Shown piece after piece: positions 33,880 to 45,730 of a stretch of 64,000 bases of DNA. The notes below the pieces were generated by a model, which made no database searches, was not told the origin of the DNA, and saw only the letters and a list, made by a program, of their open reading frames with translations. The position numbers and the translations under genes are program-made. This DNA is from Diplocarpon mali (Eukaryota > Ascomycota > Leotiomycetes > Helotiales > Drepanopezizaceae), in contig JAENRP010000233.1 in the NCBI GenBank assembly GCA_024741835.1, positions 1-64,000 of the forward strand, in the 5' to 3' direction. Positions within the stretch are counted from its first letter, which is position 1; each line of letters starts with the position of its first letter.

Positions 33880-34560
33880 TAGCTCTAGCGAGCTTTTAAA
33901 GTGCCGATTATAGCTAGTTATATAAAGGGATCTTTAAAATAAAGCTTCAATTTTCTTAACCTACGCAGCTACGCTTATAATAAGATCTCTTAAAGTACTA
34001 ATAGCGCTTGCAGCGTACTTTAATATAAAAGTAAAGCAGTTCAATATTATTAATGCGTTTATTAACGCTTTTAAAGACTTAAGGAGTACTCTAATTATAT
34101 ACTTCCTATTAGATGGCTTTAAATGCCTTAATATAGTAGTAAAACTGGACTGCGCACTCTATAGGCTAAAAGACTCTTTAGTACTATAGTATAGGAACTT
34201 TATAAGAACGCTTAAAGGCCTTTAACTTAAGCTATTAGGCGAAGAGCCTTATATTTTTATAATAAAGGATTATATAATCTTTATAGTATTTTATATTAAT
34301 AATATTTAAGTATTATATAAGGCCTTTAACTTAAATTAGGCGACTCGTCTAATTAAAGACCTAAAGAGGGCATATAAGCTTACTATTATAAGAGATATCT
34401 CTTAGTTCTTTAAAGTAAGGATTATTTAAGATCAAAAGGCAAAGAGGATCTCTTTAATTTATAATACTTATATTAAGAAGATTGCTTAAAAGTTTAAAGC
34501 TAATATAAGAAAAGTGCTTAATATTCTATTACTAAAGAAGGAGTTTATTAAGAACTTAAG
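33880..34560 (+). pseudogene. CopC reverse transcriptase
   Basis: L-Y-R-L-K-D-S-L-V-L at about 34160-34190 corresponds to the copia L-Y-G-L-R-D-S-P box. F-Y-I-N-N-I follows with Y-I-N-N at 34292-34303, from Y-V-D-D by two G-to-A changes. The preceding frame from 32500 to 33880 is a connector of low conservation. Confidence 0.8.
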
Positions 34561-34599
34561 GCAAGCTTCTTTAAAAAAGGTAAAAGAGTATTAAAAGAA

Positions 34600-35330
34600 A
34601 ATAAGCTTTATTCTTTATATAATAACTATAATATGCTTAGACATTGCATTCGCAGCCTTTTAACTATCTTTCTTTTTAATTAATCTAAGCTTTAAGTACC
34701 TCTTAGCTGCGGATTAGACGCTTTAATACCTATATAGTACGCGCTTCTTAGGAATTGCCTATAGCTTTAAGGCTAGGGAATATTAATTAGTTGCGTCTTT
34801 AAATGCTTCTTTCGAAGATAATTAAAAGACTTGCAGATCCTTTTAAGAATACGTCTTCTTCTTATTTAAAGGACTGATTATTTAAAAAGAGAATCGCTAA
34901 GCTACTATTACGCTCTTCTCTATTAAAGTAGAACTCTATAGTTTGATTTCTACTATAAAGGAGATAATAGCTATAAAACGCCTTTTAAAGAGATTTGTAT
35001 AAACTCCCTCTTTAAATAGAATATATATTATAATAACTAATAGATAATTTAGCTAATTATTATAAAAAATAAGAAGATTAAGATAAGCCTTTGATATATC
35101 GAAATTAATAATATATAAATCTACTAAAAGTACTAAAGAGGAAGCTTTTAAATAATCTACCTTCTTACTAAGGAGATATATATAAATAGGCTTATTAAGA
35201 ACTTAGACTATTAGAAGTTTAAGAGCTTCGTTCGTTTATTAAACCTTTAGAGTTTCTAAATAATCGTTTAGCAACTTATACTTACTAATAAGTAGTTACT
35301 TCTTACTAAGAGACTTATACTTACGAGCTC
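34600..35330 (+). pseudogene. CopC RNase H and pol C-terminus
   Basis: N-A-S-F-E-D-N at about 34800 matches the copia D-A-S-F-A-D-N segment. Y-V-F-F-L-F-K-G-L-I then A-T-I-T-L-F-S-I-K-V-E-L-Y matches S-x-x-x-A-E-L. The last 100 bases (from 35214) are also present at 36936, the start of the duplicated unit. Confidence 0.8.
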
Positions 35331-36935
35331 TTACTCTCTTATAATTACGTTTATTTGTTTTTCTTTTATAAAGCGTATTGCAAAAGCTCTCCTTTTTTAA
35401 AAATTATAAAATAGGTAACGTTCTTAAGCTGCTATTATAAGGCGCGACCCTCTTTTAGATCCTCTTAACTAAGGCTAAGAGCTGCGATACTATAGCTATA
35501 AGCTTTATACAAATCTCCTTTTAAAAGAGGCCTACTAGTACTCTCTTAGCTAAAGGCTTATTAGTAATCATATTAGCAATAGTAGGGGTAATAGCAAGAG
35601 GTATAATAATAAGGATAGCAGAGGCGAGGATAGCAGAGGCGGCAGCAATAGCAAGAGCGGCAATAATAAAGGTAGAAGAGATAAAGGGAGATACTATAGT
35701 AGCGGCTGCAATAGTAGCAGTAGATAGGATAGGAGCAGCAGCAGCGATAGCAAAGGCGAATAGGTCTAAGTTAAAGGGACTAGGAGCGAATAGGAATAGA
35801 ATGCTAAAAGCGAAAGAGGCAGTAGTACTACTACTCGTAAGAGTAATAGGCCCTTTTAGTACTAAGGTCTAATCGCTCTTATCTTTTAAAATTAGCCTAG
35901 AACTTAATAAGATTTAATAAATATACTATAGAAGCTTTAAAGCGTACCTTTTATTATATTAAGTAGTAATACTACCTCCTTTTTAAAGGCGCTATAGGCG
36001 CGAGCCGATATAACAGCCTCTTAAGAGGTAAGGAGAGGGCCGCTAGCCTATTAGCAGCTATTGCTTAATATAATATAATAGACGCAACGTATATTAAAGG
36101 TACTATTAAAGCACTAACAATCGAGATTGCTAATGCTCTTATATATAATATAGCGTACGTACGCATTATTACGTTCTATCGTAGGCTTTAGCATACGACG
36201 CGTAGTAAAGGCAGGGCTCTTAGGCGGCGGCGGTAGTAGCAGTAGCAAGAGCGGTAAGGATAGCAGCAGCAGCTTATTGCCTAGTAGGCGCTAGGACGAC
36301 TAGGCTAGGGTTCCTACTCCTTAAGGAGCGCTAGCGACCTAGCGCAAAGTTAGTATAACGCAGAATATAAAGACTCTAAGGGTCTTACTTTACAAAGGCA
36401 GCTAAGGTTATAATAAGCGGGAGTTCCTTTTATATTTAAGAATTATTAATATAAAGATAATATTTTTTAAATAATAAAAGAGGGTTGTTTTTAAAAGAAG
36501 GAAAGGAGAATCTCTATAGTAGAAATACTATTTAAAAAGCCTAATAGAGCATTAGTATAGAATTGTAAAGATTCCTAAGAATGCTTATTACTTATAGCGA
36601 CCCTTCTTATTTTAAAAGGAACAACCTTTAAAGGGGTAGTATATAAAATAGAGCCTCTTTTCTTTATAACTACTATTCTTTCTTTTATTTTTATTTATAT
36701 AACTAAGCGATTCTAAGAGCATCGCCTAATTAAAAGGTATATTATATAAAAAAGTAAAATCTCTACTTATTTTAAAGACCCTTTATATAACTCTGCTAAG
36801 TTATAGACTCTCCCTTTTCTTTCCAAAGTCTTTTTACTATATATATATTAGATAATAATATAATCAATCATCTTCCCCTACTTTTGCAAGCCTCCTAAGC
36901 AACCTAATAAAGGCCCTCTAGCCGACCGTACTACA
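35214..36935 (+). repeat. CopC 3' unit, first copy
   Basis: 1,722 bp: end of pol, a 3' region rich in GCA/AGC/GCG triplets (35560-35860, 36185-36300) and an LTR. It pairs with 36936-38653. The two differ at many sites by C-to-T or G-to-A changes, so RIP acted after or during the duplication. Confidence 0.9.
36740..36935 (+). repeat. CopC middle LTR
   Basis: 196 bp, starting TATTATATAAAAAAG and ending CGTACTACA. Confidence 0.9.
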
Positions 36936-38653
36936 GAAGTTTAAAAGCTTCGTTTATTTATTAAACCTTTAAAGCTTTTAAATAATCGTTTAGCAACTTG
37001 CACTTACTAATAAGTAGTCACTTATTTTTAAGAGACTTATACTTATAAGCTCCTATTCTCTTATAGTTATATTTATTTGTTTTTCTCTTATAAAGCGTAT
37101 TATAAAAGCTCTCTTTTTTTAAAATTATAAAATAGGTAACGTTCCTAAGCTACTATTATAAGGCGCGACCTTCTCTTAGATTCTCTTAGCTAAGGTTAAG
37201 AGCTGAGATACTATAGCTATAAGTTCTATATAAATCTCCTTTTAAAAGAGGCCTATTAGCACTCCTTTAGCTAAAGTCCTATTAGCAAATATACTAATAA
37301 TAGTAAAGGCGATAGTAAAAGGTATAGTTATAAAGGTAGCAAAGGCAAGGGCGGTAAAAGCAAGGATAAGGGCGGCGATAGTAAGGGCTAAAGAGATAAA
37401 GGGGAAGACTATAGCAGCGGCTGCAATAGTAGAGGTAGAGGGGATAGGAGCGGTAGCAGTAGTAAATAAGAAGAATAGGACTGCGCTAGAAAGGCTAAGG
37501 GCAAACGGGAATAGTATATTAAAAGCAAGGGAGGCTATAGTACTACTACTCGCAAGAGTGGCAGGCCCTTTTAATACTAGGGTCTAATCGCTTCCATCTC
37601 TTAAAATTAGCCTAGAATTTAATAAAACTTAATAAACGTACTATAGAAGCTCTAAAGCGCACCCTTTACTATATTAAGTAATAGCGCTACCTCCTCCTTA
37701 AAGGCGCCGTAGGTATAGGCTAATACGATAGCCTTTTAAAAGGTAAAAAGAGGTCTGCTAGCCTATTAGCAGCTATTACTTAATATTATATAATAAATGC
37801 AATACGCATTGAAGGTACTATTAAAGCATTAATAATCGAAATTGCTAGTACTCTTATATGTAATACAATATACGCACGCATTATTGCGCTCTATTACAGG
37901 CTTAGGCATACGGCGCGCAATAGAGGCAAGGCTCTTAAGTAGTAGTAGCAGCAGGAGCAGCAGTAGCAGCAAAGGTAATAGTAGCAATAGTACGTTTCTT
38001 AGCAGACGCTAAAAGGATTAGGATAAGGTTGCAACTCTTAAAGGAGCGCTAGCAATCTAGCGTAAAGTTAGTGCGACGCAGGGTATAGGGACTTTAAGGG
38101 TCTTACTTTATAAAAGCGGCTAAGGCTATAATAAGCGGGAGTTCCTTTTATACTTTAAAAATTATTAATATAAAAAGAATATTTTTAAATAATAAAGGAA
38201 GGTTGTTTTTAAAAGAAGGAAAAGAGAACCTCTATAGTGGAAATACTCTATAAGAAGCCTAATAAAGTACTAGTATAGAATTGCAAAGATTCATAAAAAC
38301 GCTTATTACTTATAGTAACCCTTCTTATTTTAAAAGGAACGACCTTTAAAGGGGTAATATATAAGATAGAGCCTCTTTTCTTTATAATTACTATTCTTTC
38401 TTTTATTTTATCTATATAATTAAGCGATTTTAAAAGCATCGCCTAACTAAGGGGTATATTATATAAAATAGGTAGAGTCTCCACTTATTCTAAAAATCCT
38501 TTATATAACTCTACTAAGTTATAGACTCTCCCTTTTCTTTCCGAAGTCTCTTTATAATATATAAATTAGATAATAATATAATCAATCATCTTCTCCTACT
38601 TCTGCGAGCCTTTTAAGCGACCTAATAAAGGCCCTCCAGCCGACCGCACCATA
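36936..38653 (+). repeat. CopC 3' unit, second copy with terminal LTR
   Basis: 1,718 bp. The triplet-rich stretch is at 37290-37580 and 37930-38000. The LTR at 38457-38653 ends GCACCATA and is followed by the target duplication. A 63-codon antisense frame at 38248-38439 is a chance opening. Confidence 0.9.
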
Positions 38654-40010
38654 TAAGACTATCTTTAAAATAGTTAAATATAAGCTAGGATTTTAAAATA
38701 AAAGGCATTCTTAAAAGAATATCGTTTTAAGAATTCTCTATTATTAGAAAATTAATATAATTAATAATTCCTTTAATTCTAACCTTTACGTTTCTTACTT
38801 ATCTAATAAAATTGTATCTTAATTTAAAAACTATTAAATATATAAAGAGTTAATCGTTAATAATTATTAATTAAGCTATTTCTATTACTTTTTTAATTAT
38901 TATATTAACTTTTAAACTACAATCGATTGAAGCCTTTACTTGAACTGATTCCTCTATTAAATAAATAATAATAGGGCTTTTTATTATAACTATTAAATAA
39001 TTTCAATTGATATTTTAAAACTTTAAGGCTATTATTATAATATTATAATACCTTTAAGTTCCTTTATCTTTTATAATCTAAAGACATTTAATTAAAGCTA
39101 AGTATTTCTTAAAGTTCTTTTATATTATAATTTCTATCCCTTTATTATTATTTAAGTCTTTTAAAGCAATTGAGATATACTTTCTTAGCACTTTATTAAA
39201 TCGTTAAATTAAACTAAATAGGTCTTTAAATATAAGGCTTGTTTACTAAGCTATAACATTCTTTACAGCTTTCTTTATTATAATGAAACTAGCGTATTTA
39301 TCGACGAATTTCTCCTATTTTAATATCTATATCTTTTACTTAAGGTTAAGGGTTCGCGTAATAACTTCGACTTCTTAATCTTTAAGCTTAAAGCTAGCTT
39401 TATTTATTATATCTTTAATCAATTCGTCTACTATATTAGCTTTATCTTCGTCTACTATAGTTCCAGACTATTAAGTATCCTTTAGCGTTTGGATCTTATA
39501 TTAAGATTCTTAAATTATATATGCTAGTTTCTAAACCTTAGCTCGCTTTATTAGTATTAAAAGGGTAGAAGATTTAAAAGGGCATTAAGAATTCTAAAGG
39601 TTCTTAGATATAAAAGTAGCATTAATATTAGTAGATATATTATTATTAACCTATCTTAAAATAGAGATGCTCCTAACTTTAGTAGTAGTCTGGTTTAAAT
39701 CTAGGTTAGTAAGTACTCCTTTAGGTAGATTGCTAGCTAGACCTATATATATATAAGTAGGAACTTTAGAGTTTATCTTAATAATACGCTCTCGTTTAAG
39801 TAAATTCTTATCCTACTTTATATTATAGATTATTATTTAAATAGTCTATAATTAGAAACGGTTCTAGTGTTTCTTTATAAGAATAGCCTTTAGTCTAGGG
39901 TTATTAATGCAAAGCATCTTATACTTATTAATATATATAACTCTAACATTAATAAAATGTTAGAAAATAAGATAGTTATTGCGATACTTATATAAAGGGC
40001 AATTAGGTTT
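38654..40010 (-). pseudogene. GypB-m protease and nucleocapsid region
   Basis: Reverse complement of about 49015-50337 of GypB-2. The protease active site lies at about 38930-38955 (I-D-C-S here, I-D-C-G in GypB-2). The zinc-knuckle end of gag is at about 39900-40000. It is truncated by CopD at 40011, so most of gag and the 5' LTR are missing. Confidence 0.8.
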
Positions 40011-40137
40011 TGTTGCGCCATGAGGAGCCTCAGGCGCTGAGGCCTCTGAGGACTGGCTTATGTAATATACCCCTGAAGTGGCCACGGAGCACTTCTATAA
40101 AGGGAGCTTAGGTATATAGTTAGAGTAGAATTTTACA
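40011..40137 (+). repeat. Probable CopD 5' LTR, GC-rich
   Basis: TGTTGCGCC ... GAATTTTACA, 127 bp. The 3' boundary is a guess from the ACA end, as no second copy is available. It contains the perfect hairpin GCCTCAG-GCG-CTGAGGC (40027-40043) and many intact CA and TG dinucleotides, in contrast with all other LTRs here. No iMet-type PBS follows. Confidence 0.5.
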
Positions 40138-40379
40138 AGCTTCTACTACTATTAGGAATCCACCTTTAAATATAGTATAATAGTTATTAGCACTATTCGC
40201 GACTCTTAAGAGCAAACGATTAAAAAATCCACTATATTTAAAGGCTTTTTAAAGAGGTTTTACTACTATTTTCATTTATTCTCCTTCGCCTATACGCATT
40301 ATACAACCTAACTCAACGTTCTAACGCTCCTAGCCAACTAATAGAACCTATACTCCCTACTATCCCAGTTAATATAAGT

Positions 40380-41480
40380 AAATACTAGCAAAAGGGAGAA
40401 GCTTAGGAGCTTAGCTCTAGTAGAGTTATACTTTAAGATAGGAAGTTATAGCGCATTTAATACGCTAAGCTAGAGTTTTAGGCCGAGTTTCTATAGCTTT
40501 AAAAGTATATAGAAAAGCTAAGGCAGGTTAATAATCTTAAACTATATACTATAGAGATAGGAAATCAAGCTCTGCATTATAAGAATAAAGCTCTATATCT
40601 GCTAGATTTAGAATTAGAACCGCTGCAGCTTGAAAAAATAGTAGAAGGACGGGATTAGAGAATATTGCAAAGCTATTATAAGTTATATTAATAGTAGGAA
40701 GCTACCGATTAATAAGCGCTAGCTCTAATACTATCCGAAAAAACAATCGCTTATAATATAGCACTAAAGTATAAAATGGCAATTAAGCAATATAATCTTG
40801 CAGTAGAAGCTTAGAAAAGGAATAGGAGCTCTTATACTTAGTTATACTATTGAATTACTAAGATAGTATACCTTATATTACTTTAAGCAGTGCAATATGA
40901 TTGCAAGGAAGCAAGGAAACTATCAATTTAATAGATCGTAGAGCACTTATATAAGGAACTAGCCCCCTTAAAGGTTAGTATAATAGAGTTAATTCGGAAA
41001 GACTATAATAATAAGCTTTTTAAAATAAGGAGTAGCAAAGTACACTTGAAGATATAGCTTATTAGCTTTAAAGAGATCTATTAAAAAGTATAAATATATA
41101 GAATTCTAAAGGTTTAAGGCTCCTTAATGATTATAAAGTTTCTATAGTTAATTTATTATTAGGCTTCTACTTAGTCCTAGTAGATCTAGGCAAAGCTTAT
41201 TAAAGATAATAAGCTAAATCTAAAGTATAGAAAAGATATAATCTATTATATTAATTAGTTCTTAAGCTTAATAAAGTAAAGCTTTGCAAGCTCTTTATCA
41301 AAGGCAACCCTTAAAGTATACGCTTCACTTAAAGGAGTAAGTAATTATACTAATCTAAGAGCACTAAGTAAAGGCAAGGCGAAGAAGACTCTTAAGGAGA
41401 GTATTAAAAAGTGCCTTTGCCCTTAAGTTAAAAATCACTTCTAGAACCTAGAGGAGTATAATAGGCTGAAATACGCTTTA
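40380..41480 (+). pseudogene. CopD gag
   Basis: Read-through frame with hydrophilic helical sequence, ending in the zinc-knuckle remnant K-C-L-C-P-x-V-K-N-H at about 41410-41445 (C-x-C-G-x-x-H pattern). No intact start is visible. Confidence 0.65.
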
Positions 41481-42250
41481 ACTAGCGCTAAGGAAGGTAC
41501 GCTTTAAAACCTCCCTAGCTTCGACAAGGTCAAAAGAACGCGCGAAAACCTTACTTCCTTAGAATAGAAAGAGCTTTAAGCTAAGCTCTCTTATATTAAA
41601 TACGCTCTTATAGATTAATTTAAAGAAAGAATATCTACTAAAGCTTTAAGAAGCGGCAAATCTAAGATTATAGCCGCCTTACTAGATCTAACTCTCTTTA
41701 AAGACTTTACCTTAAGAATATACTCTACTTTTAAAGCTCCTTATGCTCTTTCGAATATAACCCTACTTAATAACTGCGCCGCAACGCACCTTATTAATCG
41801 AAAGGAGCTTTTAGTCCTTAGATTATTAAAAATCGCATATCCTTAGGACTATATAGAGGTAAAGAGCTCTAGTCTATTAATAAGAGAGAGGGGTATATGC
41901 TTAATAAAAGGGGTTCTCGCTAATAGAAGAGACTTAAAGCTTAGGAATATAGCGCTTATAGATAGGTTTAATATTAATATTATCTTAAAGCCTCTTTTAA
42001 AGAAGGCTAAGGTATAGTATATAGGCTTAGATATAATGCTTTAAAGGGGTATAGTAGATAATAATATAATTGTAAAGCAGCTAAAGCGTAGGTCGAATGT
42101 TATAGTATTTAAATATAAGCTTATTAACTTTTATAATGCTCTTAACTTATTATACTATACTTAACCAACTTGCCTAGCCTTCTCTACTTTATAATAGCGT
42201 TTGCAAAGCTAATATAAACACTTAAGGAGTAGCGTATTCCTAAGAGCTAA
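41480..42250 (+). pseudogene. CopD retropepsin region
   Basis: L-L-N-N-C-A-A-T-H-L-I-N at about 41765-41800 corresponds to the copia L-D-S-G-A-T-x-H-V-x-N active site, with D and G altered. G-V-L-A-N-R and a conserved L-I-D-R-F-N-I-N-I stretch follow. Confidence 0.7.
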
Positions 42251-42259
42251 GAACGATTC

Positions 42260-43200
42260 GGCAGATATTTAGCACCTTCGATCTGGCCATTTAAGAGCAA
42301 AGGCGCTTAAGAAGCTTATACTAAACGCAAAAGGGGTAAAGATCAAGGGGAAGCTATAAATCAATTATAAAGCTTGCGCTTAAGCAAAAGCTAAGTAAAA
42401 GCCTTCTAAGAGAGAGTTAGATTTTGAGGCTTTAAGACCGTTCTTTAAGTACTCCTAGGACCTATTTGACTATAGTATATTAAGCCTCTCCTTAGAAAGC
42501 TAGCTTCTCTTACTTAAAGATGAATTTAATAGGAAGTTATTTGGATTTACTTTACTTTATAAGTCCTTAATACTAGTTCTAAAAGCTCTTTAATCTTTTG
42601 AAGTATAGGTAAAGCGCTATTACTACCTCTCCTTATATATTCTAAAGAGTAATAATAATACCTTGGTATTTCCCTTATAAGGAGTATCGAAATATAAAGA
42701 GTAATATAAAGCTAAAGGTATAGAGGTAGAAGTCACTCTATCCTATACTTATAAACCAAATAGAGCTTCTAAGAGAGTAGGAGTAGAGATTATTAAAAAG
42801 GCACTTACTATATTAATCTCTACTAACCTCTTAAAGCACTTATGGCCTAAAGCCGTACTAGCTGTAATATACCTTTATAATATCAGCCTATTAAAGCGCA
42901 AGGGATAGAAGAGTTCAAATAAGGTGCTCTAGCTCTAGTTTAGATAATACTTTAAGTAGTATAATCCGTAGATTACTATAAAGCTTACTACCAATTTAAA
43001 ACTAGAATAGGGAGATATAAAAGCGTATAAAGCGCGCGCGTACCTATTAGCAAAGGAAAGGGAAGCTTTAAAGAATAAAAGAGCTTTTAAAACTATACTA
43101 TAAGGGTATATTAAATACCTAATTAGTTACTACGCTACTAATATATATAGGATCTAAGTGCTTAAGCTTTAAAAGGTTATAATCTCTTAAAACGTTAAGT
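42260..43200 (+). pseudogene. CopD GAG-pre-integrase and integrase
   Basis: H-L-R-S-G-H-L near 42275 is the pre-integrase zinc-binding H-x-x-x-x-H. A-C-A-x-A-K follows, then the core start F-K-Y-S-Q-D-L-F-D-Y-S. Further on come N-R-A-S-K-R-V-G-V-E-I-I, equivalent to the third catalytic acid (N-G-x-x-E-R), and A-V-I-Y-L-Y-N-I. Confidence 0.78.
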
Positions 43201-44069
43201 TCAATAAGTTCAAATTCTACTTTAAAGAGTATGAAAAGGTAGCTAGCCACCTGCTCCTAATTATTAAGGAGATTATATAAATGATTAAGGAGGAGGAGGA
43301 GGAAGCTTAGGACGCTAAGTTAATCGTTAAGAATATAAAAGAAGCTTTGGATAAGTAGCTTATAGATAACCTAATAGGAGGTAAGCCTATTAATCTTATA
43401 CTAATAGAAGCTTTAAGCTCAGATCTATTAAGGGCTATCGCCCCTTATAAGGCTACTTATAGCATTTCTACTCTAGCTATTTAAAAGCAGCTACTTAATA
43501 GCAAAGGGTTAAACGCTCTAAGATAACTATCGATAGTTAAAAAGAGCGTCGAAAGCGATATAATAAATGCCAGTTCTATTAAAAAGCGTAATACCAGGCC
43601 TTTAATTACTATATAAACTAAGCAATCGCAAGGGTAGGAGCAGGCCCTTTAATTACTAAAAGCTTTACTATAGGTAACTGGTAAAGAAGCACGCTAGCTC
43701 TTACTAAAAGCACCGATCGAGCAGGAGCTACGCTAGGATATAGAAGCTCTTAAGGGTAATACTAAAGGAGGGAGTTCTTTAAAACTAATAGAAGCTTAGC
43801 TTAAAGTACTTAATATAAGGGCCTTCCGAAAATGCAAGAAGCCTAATAAGGAGTAGGAAATGGTACTTATACCGCTTTATAGGTCGAAAAGGAGAAGAGG
43901 GAGTAGGAATGCTATATATATAATATATATCAAGGATCTCCTACTAGCCTTTAAAGAACTTAAAACATATTAGTTAGAGTAGGTAAATAGCTTTATATCG
44001 ACTTTCTAATTAAGTCAAAAGCCTGCGAGAACTAATAGAGAAGAGTATAAAGCGGTATACTACGTTATT

Positions 44070-44950
44070 GCTATAGCGACTTAATCTAGAAGCTCTAAAG
44101 GAAACTCTACCCTTTTAATACTACTTTAAGATAAGCTTCCTAAAGCGCTAACTTATTGGAAAGAGCTTGCAAATCACCCTTTTAAAGAGCAATTTAAAGA
44201 GGGAGCCAGAACTGAGATTAGGAACTTAAAAGCGCGCAATTGCTAGAAAGTGATCGATAGAAGCAAGGCTACTATAAGGCCTATACTACTAGAGTGGGTC
44301 TTTAACTATAAGCTAAGCTCCTTTAAGGAGATTAGCCGCTTTAGGTCAAGAATAGTAGTAAAGGGAGATCTTTAAGAGGAAGCTTCTATTTTCTCTACCT
44401 ATGCTATAACACTTATATTAAGATCTTTTAAAGTTATAATAGCAATAGCCGCTAAATTTGATATAGAGCTTTAATAGTTCGATATTATTAATACCTTTAT
44501 AAATACTAAGAGAGACCCTTAGAGCGCGCTAGTTATTTGCTTCTTATTAGATAGTTAGAAGTAGAAAGATAAGGTAGTAGAGCTCGATCGCGCCTTATAT
44601 AGCCTTCGAGACTCCTCAGCACTTTAATATAGGGATTTCACTAGTACTCTAAAGTCTTTAAAGCTTACCCCTTTTAAGGAGGAGCCTTGCATATTCATTA
44701 ATAAGGATAGGACTGTTTTTATAGCCTTCTATATCGATAATATATAAGTAATATACTACTCCTTTTAAGTAAAAGAAGCTTAAAAGACTATAGAGGGACT
44801 GCGCGAAGCATACGAATTAATAGCTATAGGAGATATTAAGTGGTTCTTAAGGGTAAGAGTCTCTTAAGATAGAAAGTAGGGCACGATTACTCTGCTTTAT
44901 AACGCTTATATTAAGAAGATGGCGAAGAGGTTTAGCCTTAATATAGGGTA
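44070..44950 (+). pseudogene. CopD reverse transcriptase
   Basis: Y-S-L-R-D-S near 44595-44620 corresponds to L-Y-G-L-R-D-S-P. F-Y-I-D-N-I follows with Y-I-D-N at 44730-44741. Conserved F-D-I-I-N-T-F-I (F-D-V-V-N-A-F-L box) is at about 44479-44505. The connector 43200-44070 is poorly conserved. Confidence 0.82.
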
Positions 44951-45029
44951 TTTCCTTAGTATACCGCTCCCTTACTTCGAACTTAAAAAGAACTATAAAA
45001 TAGCTCCCTACTTAAGAATTAAGGAGTTC

Positions 45030-45730
45030 TAGGAAAAAGTAGGCTTTGCCTTATATATAGCTATTATACTACGCCTTAATATAGCGTTTGCAATCGCCTA
45101 GCTATCTCATTTCTATATAAATCCAAGCTCTTAATACCTTAAAGCTATTAATTAGATAATTTGCTACCTTTTTAGTATATGCTTTTTAAGAATCACTTAT
45201 AGTCGATTTAGTAGATCAAATAACTTAATAGTATCATTAGATACTTCCTTTATAAATGATCTAAAGATAAGGCGCTTCTCTTACGGTTTTATTATATTCC
45301 TATTTAAAGGAGCAATTGTTTAAAAGGCCTCGAAGCAATCCATAGTTACTACTTCTACTATAAAGGCTAAGCTCTTAAGAGTAGCATATATAGCAAAGGA
45401 GATGATAGCTTTAAGGAGGTTCTTTAAGGAAATAGAGCTTAAGGTAGAAGCTCTATAGTCTATATTTTGCAATAATCAATAGATAATATAGCTTATTATA
45501 GAAGACTCTTAAAGGATTTCTATAAAGCTCTAATATATTAATATATATAATATATGGCTATAATAAGAGTATTAAAAGGGGAGCTTTCAAGTGGCCTATC
45601 TCCTTATTAAGGATATATACGCCGATGGCCTTATTAAAAACCTCCTTTAATAAAAGTTCGAGAGCTTTATTAAGCTTTTGAATCTCTAAGACGCAAGAGG
45701 TCTAGTTGAAAAGCTAGCATTTTAAATACT
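45030..45730 (+). pseudogene. CopD RNase H and pol end
   Basis: L-D-T-S-F-I-N-D at about 45240 (D-A-S-F-A-D-D). F-I-I-F-L-F-K-G-A-I and S-T-I-K-A-K-L (S-T-T-E-A-E) follow, then the late segment I-Y-A-D-G-L-I-K (A-D-G-L-T-K). The family end is reached near 45725. CopC and CopD share enough of this region to be related families. Confidence 0.82.

Larger units (their letters stand above)
29339..38653 (+). mobile_element. CopC copia element with three LTRs, TSD TAAGA
   Basis: Flanked by TAAGA at 29334-29338 and 38654-38658. The empty site is visible in GypB-2 near 50337. Its three LTRs are at 29339-29535, 36740-36935 and 38457-38653. The segment 35214-36935 (end of pol, 3' region and LTR) is repeated as 36936-38653. 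One element of 7.6 kb therefore carries an extra 1.7-kb tandem copy of its own 3' end inside a single pair of target duplications. Confidence 0.93.

Noticed and set aside
35560..37580. Alanine/arginine-rich frames in the CopC 3' region as a separate gene
   Set aside because: They are triplet-repeat sequence present in both halves of the duplication, with stops and no start. I could not support a protein.
40027..40043. Hairpin GCCTCAG-GCG-CTGAGGC as a terminator or another copy of the 25-bp palindrome
   Set aside because: Its sequence is unrelated to the 25-bp family. It sits at the start of an LTR, and terminators of this type are not a fungal nuclear feature.
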